From Acholeplasmatales bacterium (GTDB taxonomy: Bacteria > Bacillota_I > Bacilli_A > Acholeplasmatales > Anaeroplasmataceae): 8,029 bases of DNA. Positions 1 to 4,532 of this stretch are shown here, one piece after another; the first letter of the stretch is position 1; each line of letters opens with the position of its first letter. The notes beneath the pieces were generated by a model. That model saw only the letters and a program-made list of their open reading frames with translations, did not search any database and was not told where the DNA came from. Location of the stretch: positions 1 through 8,029 of the forward strand of contig CAAGJD010000237.1 of the NCBI GenBank assembly GCA_900770055.1, read 5' to 3'. A program made the translations under genes and the position numbers.

Positions 1-23
1 AGATTTTTAAAAATCTATTTTTT
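1..23 (+). terminator. Possible weak rightward terminator hairpin at the window edge
   Basis: Positions 1-16 are a perfect palindrome (AGATTTTTAAAAATCT) that can fold as a 6-bp stem with a TTAA loop. On the plus strand it is followed by ATTTTTT (17-23). That is the form of a weak intrinsic terminator for a plus-strand gene entering from the left, convergent with the minus-strand operon. The stem is nearly all A-T, and the left side is cut by the window edge, so it could be part of a longer bidirectional hairpin that also ends the MBL gene. The rest of 1-89 holds no gene and no clear terminator for the minus-strand operon. Confidence 0.28.
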
Positions 24-89
24 CACACGCCCTTCTTCTATTTATTAAATTGTTTTTATATATTTTTACATTTAAGACGTCTTTTTAAT

Positions 90-962
90 TTAAATTTTAA
101 ATACTAATCTATTATCTTTAAAATAGTTTTTTATTTGTTTATTATTACTTAAATATGATAGATAGCTTCTTACTGTAGATAATATTAACATATACTTATT
201 ATATGTGATTTTTAAGTTATAGTAGTTAAATATATAGCTTGTACATTCTGTACAATTATGTTCTTCTTTTAAATATTCAAGTAAAACATTAATAATTTCA
301 TAAATCTTATTACGATTAAATTCTACTACTGGCTTAATATTTGTTGTGACCTCACTATGGGATGGTACTACTATTTTACCATTTAATGATTCAACAAAAT
401 TAAGTGATTCAAGATAACCTTTAACATCATATATTAATAAAATATGAGCTCTTTCAACTAAATCTATAGAGCCAAGTGTGTCAGCAACAAAATATACATC
501 ATCTTTTGTTTTTATTCCAATCATTCCTGCATGATGTCCTGGGAGATGAAAATATTCTACACCATCTGGTATTTCATCAAGTGCGTATATTTCATCATTC
601 ATATCAACATGCATCATTTTTCCATCATATTCATCTAATGGATAGCCTCCATACAAGAATCCTATATCTAACTTTGGATCGCGGAAAAAGCCTCTTTCAA
701 CCTTACTAGCTATCATTTTACAATTAGATTTTCTATATATGTATTCCCAACCACTAGAATGATCAGCATGAGCGTGACTGAAAACCAAATATTTAACATT
801 AATATTATGGCTAATTAATGTTTTATAGATATTTGGTGCGTCAATTTCTGTACCACAATCAAATAATAACGCGTCCTTATTCTCATTTAATAAATAAACA
901 CCTATATTAGTATTACAATCTATATAATAGGTATTACCTTTTAAATGATGTAGTTCGTACAT
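90..962 (-). CDS. MBL-fold (metallo-beta-lactamase superfamily) metallo-hydrolase, substrate unknown
   Basis: A 290-residue predicted cytoplasmic hydrolase with a complete binuclear metal site. HAHADH at 63-68 gives H63, H65, D67 and H68. PGHH at 141-144 gives the next His, VAD at 159-161 gives the bridging Asp161, and PSHSE at 200-204 gives H202. The fold occupies roughly residues 1-210. The last 80 residues are a predicted helical tail with a Cys pair (C237, C240) of unknown role. No signal peptide or membrane segment is seen. Stop is TAA. The start is supported by GGTGAT (971-966) ending 3 nt before the ATG. The gene lies 9 bp after rpe and is probably the last gene of the rlmN operon. In B. 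subtilis this place is held by thiN (thiamine pyrophosphokinase), to which this protein is unrelated. The superfamily includes glyoxalase II, RNases and lactonases, and nothing here identifies the substrate. Confidence 0.9.
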   Translation of the reverse strand: MYELHHLKGNTYYIDCNTNIGVYLLNENKDALLFDCGTEIDAPNIYKTLISHNINVKYLVFSHAHADHSSGWEYIYRKSNCKMIASKVERGFFRDPKLDIGFLYGGYPLDEYDGKMMHVDMNDEIYALDEIPDGVEYFHLPGHHAGMIGIKTKDDVYFVADTLGSIDLVERAHILLIYDVKGYLESLNFVESLNGKIVVPSHSEVTTNIKPVVEFNRNKIYEIINVLLEYLKEEHNCTECTSYIFNYYNLKITYNKYMLILSTVRSYLSYLSNNKQIKNYFKDNRLVFKI

Positions 963-974
963 ATTATCACCTTA
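963..974 (-). promoter_or_regulatory. rpe/MBL junction: stop codon abutting the Shine-Dalgarno
   Basis: On the minus strand the rpe stop TAA (974-972) is followed at once by GGTGAT (971-966), then three bases, then the MBL ATG at 962. GGTGAT pairs with the far part of the anti-Shine-Dalgarno (complement of AAGGAGGTGATC). A ribosome ending rpe would sit on the MBL initiation site, so coupling is likely. Confidence 0.65.
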
Positions 975-1610
975 TATTTCTGAAAGTTTCTTTAAGTTTT
1001 CTTTAGGATTTTTTGAATTTAACACATAAGATCCACTTACAGCTAAATCAACATATTCACTAATTAATGGGGCAGTTTTATCATTAATACCTCCATCAAT
1101 ATTAATTAAGTAGCTATAGCCATTACTATTTTTTAATTCCTTTAATCTTTTCACCTTTTCAATGGAATTATTCATAAAGCTTTGACCACCAAAGCCTGGC
1201 TCTACAGACATTACTAATACCATATCTAAATATGGTAGGTATTCTTCTATTTCAGATACTAAAGTATTAGGTTTAATTGAAATACCCGCCTTTGCACCAA
1301 AAGAATGAATTAAATCAATTGTTTGTTTAATATTACAATCTGCTTCATAATGGAATGTCACATATTGACTACCCGCATCTATAAATTGCTTAATATAATT
1401 TTGAGGATGTTTAATCATTAAGTGTGTGTCAAATATTTTATTTGTCATACCTCTAAGTGAAGCAATAAATGAATAACCAAATGAAATATTTGGAACAAAT
1501 TCTCCATCCATAACATCCATGTGAATATATTCTAAATCATCTAATATTGGAGCTAAGCTAGCCTCAACATTTTTATAATCTACTGTTAATATTGATAATG
1601 ATACCTTCAT
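972..1610 (-). CDS. rpe: Ribulose-phosphate 3-epimerase
   Basis: Interconverts D-ribulose 5-phosphate and D-xylulose 5-phosphate in the non-oxidative pentose phosphate pathway; cytosolic TIM barrel. At 212 residues it is close to the usual 215-225. Family signatures are present in order: the N-terminal SIL strand (6-8), HMDVMDGEFVPN at 30-41 with metal ligand H30 and catalytic Asp32, THLMI at 62-66 with ligand H63, VMSVEPGFGGQSF at 133-145 (phosphate loop and lid), IDGGI at 171-175 with second catalytic Asp172, and SGS at 192-194 for phosphate binding. The usual Pro of the first motif (PSIL) is Leu here; all metal ligands are intact. The ATG at 1610 is supported by AAGGAG seven bases upstream and follows the rsgA stop by one base. 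Rpe beside RsgA is conserved in Firmicutes and Mollicutes. Confidence 0.96.
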   Translation of the reverse strand: MKVSLSILTVDYKNVEASLAPILDDLEYIHMDVMDGEFVPNISFGYSFIASLRGMTNKIFDTHLMIKHPQNYIKQFIDAGSQYVTFHYEADCNIKQTIDLIHSFGAKAGISIKPNTLVSEIEEYLPYLDMVLVMSVEPGFGGQSFMNNSIEKVKRLKELKNSNGYSYLINIDGGINDKTAPLISEYVDLAVSGSYVLNSKNPKENLKKLSEI

Positions 1611-1623
1611 ACTACCTCTCCTT
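1611..1623 (-). promoter_or_regulatory. rpe ribosome-binding site inside the 3' end of rsgA
   Basis: AAGGAG (1623-1618) lies seven bases before the rpe ATG. It is made by the AAG GAG codons for the penultimate Lys-Glu of RsgA. The rsgA stop TAG (1614-1612) sits between this site and the start codon, leaving one intergenic base. Confidence 0.75.
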
Positions 1624-2523
1624 AATTTGCTTATACATTCTTAAATAGCTTTCATATCTAGATTGTAATATTTCACCATTTGAAGCTGCAAGACTAATAC
1701 CACAGCCTTTTATGTTAGGCTGATGATTACAATCCTTAAATTGGCAAAAATGACCATTAAAGTCAACGAATAATGATGCTAATTCATTTTCCTCTACACC
1801 TAATACATCAAGCTTTGAAAAGCCTGGAGTATCGCCAATAAAGCCATTATTATAAATATATAAATTAGTTTCTCTTGTTGTATGCTTTCCTCTACCTAAG
1901 GCATTAGAGATTTCTTGAGTTTTTAAATTAAAATCGGGAATAATTGCGTTAATTAATGTTGATTTACCTGCACCAGTTTGACCTGATAAAACAGTTATTT
2001 TATTTTCTAAAACTTCCTTAACTAGGTCAATTCCTTCATTAGTTAAGCTATTAACATATAAAACCGGATAGGCCATATTTTCATAATAAGACATTTTATT
2101 TTTTAATTCCTGTAATTCTATATCAGTAAGCTTATCAATTTTTGATATAACTATACAAGGCTTTATATTTTGTTTTAAAATATTGACAATAAATAAATCT
2201 AATAAATAAAATGAAAAATCTGGTTCTTTAGCTGCAAAGACTAAAAGTATTTGATCAACATTAGAAATATCAGGTCTTATCATTTCATTTTTTCTTGGCT
2301 CATAGTGGTCAATCATATCATTATCGATATAGACGACATCTCCAACCTTTGGAGAGTTTTTTGTGTTAGTCAAAACTGCCTTTTTACTTAAGGATTTTGT
2401 GTTGACTACCATCTTTTTTTCATTTCTTAGCTTACCACGAGCCTTCAAAGAAACAATATTGCCATTTTCAAGTAAAACCTTATAGATTCCACCATTTAAA
2501 TTAATAACTCTTCCTTTTTCCAT
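1612..2523 (-). CDS. rsgA: Ribosome small-subunit-dependent GTPase A (circularly permuted GTPase)
   Basis: Late 30S assembly GTPase (RsgA/YjeQ/CpgA) that checks the decoding centre. From the start at 2523 it has 303 residues, normal for the family. Residues 1-70 form the OB fold, beginning MEKGRVI as in known homologues. The GTPase motifs are in permuted order: G4 SKID (127-130), G5 region NSLT (from 158), G1 GQTGAGKST (181-189), G2 RGKHTTR (211-217), G3 DTPG (231-234). The C-terminal zinc site is complete: C260, C265, H267, C274. An in-frame ATG at 2544 would add seven residues, but it overlaps the PASTA gene and has no nearby Shine-Dalgarno, whereas the ATG at 2523 has GAGG five bases upstream. 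Stop is TAG. It lies 7 bp after the PASTA gene, as rsgA lies after prkC in other Firmicutes. Confidence 0.96.
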   Translation of the reverse strand: MEKGRVINLNGGIYKVLLENGNIVSLKARGKLRNEKKMVVNTKSLSKKAVLTNTKNSPKVGDVVYIDNDMIDHYEPRKNEMIRPDISNVDQILLVFAAKEPDFSFYLLDLFIVNILKQNIKPCIVISKIDKLTDIELQELKNKMSYYENMAYPVLYVNSLTNEGIDLVKEVLENKITVLSGQTGAGKSTLINAIIPDFNLKTQEISNALGRGKHTTRETNLYIYNNGFIGDTPGFSKLDVLGVEENELASLFVDFNGHFCQFKDCNHQPNIKGCGISLAASNGEILQSRYESYLRMYKQIKER

Positions 2524-2533
2524 CCTTACCTCA
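2524..2533 (-). promoter_or_regulatory. rsgA ribosome-binding site overlapping the PASTA gene stop codon
   Basis: The minus strand reads TGAGGTAAGG before the ATG at 2523. TGA (2533-2531) is the PASTA gene stop, and GAGG (2532-2529) is the Shine-Dalgarno, five bases before the start. The site decides the rsgA start in favour of 2523 over 2544 and suggests translational coupling. Confidence 0.7.
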
Positions 2534-3391
2534 TTTTGAAACATAAATTAAATATTTTAATTGTTCCTCATCATAGATTATAGATACAATTCTATCCTCT
2601 ATTAAAGAGTCCACGTAGATTATATCATAATTATAGTCTAATGCAGTTAAAATATTACAAAAATCTAAAATATTTATTGTTTCTAAATCACTAACATTTC
2701 TTGAAACATAAAGTCTAAGATTATGAGTTATATTCTTTTTTAGTAAGTAATCTGCCTCAATTTCTTGAGCAATTACAATATTATCAAGCATTGGAGTTTC
2801 ATAATAAATAATTGTAATATTAAAATTATATTTATTAAGTATTTCTACTGCAGAATCTATATCTAGACCTACTAAATTAGGCATCTTAAAATATGATGCA
2901 TCACGACAAACCCTTAAAATTAATTCATCACCTATCATAACTAATTCATCTGTGGTTTTTGATTGCCAAATAATAGTATTATTAGGATATTTATCTGAAT
3001 CAATATATTCAATACTATAGGTTATACCATTTTCATTACAAAAATCATCAATTAACGTCTTATTAGAATCAAATAAAAGTCCAATAAAGCTTGGATAATT
3101 AGGAGTTATATGCTTTTCGATAATAAGCTCAATTTGACACCCCTCATAGACTCTAATGCCTGATTTTGGATTAGTAGCTATTACTACATCATCACTCCCA
3201 TCAACATAAGTGATAATATAAGATAGATTATTTTCCTTTAGGATATTGATTGCTTCAGCCTCACTATAGCTTATAAGTGATGGTACCGTAACAACATTTG
3301 GCTTAAATATTTGGGGATGAATAAAAAAGAAATATATCCAAAATAAAAAAATAACACTGATAATAATCCATAGTCTTTTAATAAGCTTCAT
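2531..3391 (-). CDS. Membrane-anchored PASTA-repeat protein without kinase domain, in the prpC-prkC position
   Basis: A 286-residue protein. Residues 1-6 (MKLIKR) are a short basic tail; 7-24 are a strongly hydrophobic helix rich in W, I and F; the rest is predicted to lie outside the cell by the positive-inside rule. Three PASTA-like repeats follow: about 34-93 (VTVPSL start, P37), 97-164 (YPSFIG, P100) and 167-231 (KMPNLVG, P171). A fourth, 234-286, matches in length and in strand ending but lacks the Pro motif and looks degenerate. No kinase motif is present. The gene sits between rlmN and rsgA, where Firmicutes usually carry prpC (phosphatase) and prkC (kinase-TM-PASTA), so it resembles the outer half of PrkC. 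PASTA repeats of PrkC and of some PBPs bind muropeptides or beta-lactams. GGTGAT ends 3 nt before the ATG. The domain call is good; the function is unknown. Confidence 0.8.
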   Translation of the reverse strand: MKLIKRLWIIISVIFLFWIYFFFIHPQIFKPNVVTVPSLISYSEAEAINILKENNLSYIITYVDGSDDVVIATNPKSGIRVYEGCQIELIIEKHITPNYPSFIGLLFDSNKTLIDDFCNENGITYSIEYIDSDKYPNNTIIWQSKTTDELVMIGDELILRVCRDASYFKMPNLVGLDIDSAVEILNKYNFNITIIYYETPMLDNIVIAQEIEADYLLKKNITHNLRLYVSRNVSDLETINILDFCNILTALDYNYDIIYVDSLIEDRIVSIIYDEEQLKYLIYVSK

Positions 3392-3428
3392 CCTATCACC
3401 AGTATTATTTTTTGTTTAAAATAAGATA
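3392..3428 (-). promoter_or_regulatory. rlmN-PASTA intergenic spacer with ribosome-binding site
   Basis: This 37-bp spacer is the widest gap inside the operon and the exact place where prpC and most of prkC would be expected. It is A/T-rich and holds GGTGAT (3400-3395) three bases before the PASTA ATG. I see no hairpin, no convincing promoter and no remnant of a kinase reading frame. Confidence 0.55.
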
Positions 3429-4457
3429 TTATTCACTTTTTTTCATGTGCTTGCTTCTAAGCTGACCACAAGCAGCATCAATATCAGAGCCCTGTTCTTT
3501 TCTTAGCTGAACGTTGATTCTTCTTTTTTTAAGAACATCAAAGAAACTAACCATATCTTCCTTTGTGCTTCTTTTATATGGTTTTTCAATTACCTCATTA
3601 TATGGTATTAAATTAACATAAACATTAAGACCATGAAGTAAATTTGCAAGCTCCATTGCACATTCATAGGTATCATTTATACCCTTAAGCAAAATGTATT
3701 CAATTGTAACTCTTCTATTAGTTTTTTCAATGTAATATTTAATTGCCTCTATTAGCTTTTCAATTGGATAAGCCTTATTAATATTCATAATTTGATTTCT
3801 TATTTCATTGTTTGGAGCGTGCAATGAAATTGCAAGATTAACTTGTAAATCAAAATTAGAATATTCATAGATTTTTTCAACAAGACCACATGTTGATACT
3901 GTAATATGACGAGCACCTATTTCAAGCCCTAAAGGATGATTAATTATCTTTAGGAATTTAATAACATTATCGTAATTATCAAATGGCTCACCTATACCCA
4001 TCACAACTACATGGCTAATTCTTACACCAGCAATTCTTCCTACCTCTAATACCTGTAAAACTATTTCATGTATTTCGAGATTACGAAGCTTTTTTTTCAT
4101 ACCAGAAGCACAAAACTGACAGCCCATATTACAGCCTACCTGAGTAGTTACACAAACGCTATAGCCGTAATCGTGGCACATTAATACAGTTTCTATTAAA
4201 TTACCATCTGAAAGTCTAAATAAGAATTTTTGAGTTCCGTCACTAGATTTTTGATTTAAAACACATTCAAGACCATCTAGTGTGAAATCTTCCTTTAGTT
4301 TTTCTATAAAAGATTTTTTCATATTTGTTATTTCTGAAAAATCTTTTATTTTATGTCTATAAAGCCATTCAATCAGCTGTGATGATCTAAAGGGCTTTTC
4401 TCCTAAGCTTAATAGATATTCCTTTATCATATCCTCGGTATATCCATATATATTCAT
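3429..4457 (-). CDS. rlmN: Dual-specificity 23S rRNA/tRNA adenine-C2 methyltransferase RlmN (radical SAM)
   Basis: Methylates C2 of A2503 in 23S rRNA and of A37 in some tRNAs, through a methyl-cysteine intermediate. From the start at 4457 it has 342 residues, typical for the family. The N-terminal helical domain is at about 1-85. The radical SAM cluster motif CNMGCQFC gives C109, C113 and C116. C102, seven residues before C109, matches the resolving Cys of the family, and C330 in AACGQL near the C-terminus matches the methyl-carrying Cys. The SAM-binding GEP motif is MGIGEP (153-158). Both catalytic cysteines being present separates it from ordinary radical SAM enzymes. A TTG at 4475 could extend it by six codons, but the ATG at 4457 has GGTGAT three bases upstream, and the likely -10 box lies just upstream of the TTG. 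First gene of the operon; stop is TAA. Confidence 0.97.
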   Translation of the reverse strand: MNIYGYTEDMIKEYLLSLGEKPFRSSQLIEWLYRHKIKDFSEITNMKKSFIEKLKEDFTLDGLECVLNQKSSDGTQKFLFRLSDGNLIETVLMCHDYGYSVCVTTQVGCNMGCQFCASGMKKKLRNLEIHEIVLQVLEVGRIAGVRISHVVVMGIGEPFDNYDNVIKFLKIINHPLGLEIGARHITVSTCGLVEKIYEYSNFDLQVNLAISLHAPNNEIRNQIMNINKAYPIEKLIEAIKYYIEKTNRRVTIEYILLKGINDTYECAMELANLLHGLNVYVNLIPYNEVIEKPYKRSTKEDMVSFFDVLKKRRINVQLRKEQGSDIDAACGQLRSKHMKKSE

Positions 4458-4466
4458 TCTATCACC
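4458..4466 (-). promoter_or_regulatory. rlmN ribosome-binding site deciding the start
   Basis: GGTGAT (4466-4461) followed by AGA and then the ATG at 4457. The same GGTGAT-N3-ATG arrangement precedes the PASTA and MBL genes. It supports the ATG at 4457 over the TTG at 4475, which has no purine-rich site at a suitable distance. Confidence 0.7.
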
Positions 4467-4472
4467 TAATTT

Positions 4473-4508
4473 CAAGGATATTATACACTTAAAAGATGAA
4501 AATTAAAA
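4473..4508 (-). promoter_or_regulatory. Candidate sigma-A-type promoter of the rlmN operon
   Basis: A perfect TATAAT lies at 4485-4480 on the minus strand, just downstream of the pheT terminator. Transcription would begin near 4473, giving a leader of about 16 nt that still contains the ribosome-binding site. At 17-bp spacing the -35 region (4508-4503, TTTTAA) is a poor match to TTGACA. The TG directly before TATAAT is one base out of phase for a classical extended -10. The position between terminator and first gene is the best support. Confidence 0.5.
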
Positions 4509-4528
4509 GGAGTGATTTCTCACTCCTA
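4499..4528 (-). terminator. Rho-independent terminator of pheST
   Basis: On the minus strand, AGGAGTGA (4527-4520) and TCACTCCT (4515-4508) form a perfect 8-bp stem around a GAAA tetraloop (4519-4516). TTTTAATTTT (4507-4498) follows as the U-tract. The hairpin begins 5 bp after the pheT stop codon. GAAA is a stable GNRA loop. The T-tract lies only on the minus-strand side, so this ends pheT and separates pheST from the rlmN operon. Confidence 0.85.
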
Positions 4529-4532
4529 AAAA

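Noticed and set aside
74..83. Palindrome AAGACGTCTT after the MBL stop as an operator or terminator
   Set aside because: Ten bases, no room for a loop, no U-tract on the minus strand, no second copy seen; chance is likely.
476..709. Plus-strand open frame inside the MBL gene
   Set aside because: Antisense shadow of a well-supported gene; His/Phe/Leu-rich product with no recognisable motif.
2524..2544. ATG at 2544 giving a 310-residue RsgA overlapping the PASTA gene
   Set aside because: No ribosome-binding site nearby, and the extra seven residues precede the usual family start; the ATG at 2523 has GAGG at five bases.
3392..3428. Remnant of prpC or prkC between rlmN and the PASTA gene
   Set aside because: Only 37 bp of A/T-rich sequence, filled by the ribosome-binding site; no coding remnant.
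4458..4475. TTG start at 4475 giving a 348-residue RlmN
   Set aside because: No Shine-Dalgarno at suitable distance, and the TTG lies at the expected transcription start of the TATAAT box; the ATG at 4457 has GGTGAT three bases upstream.
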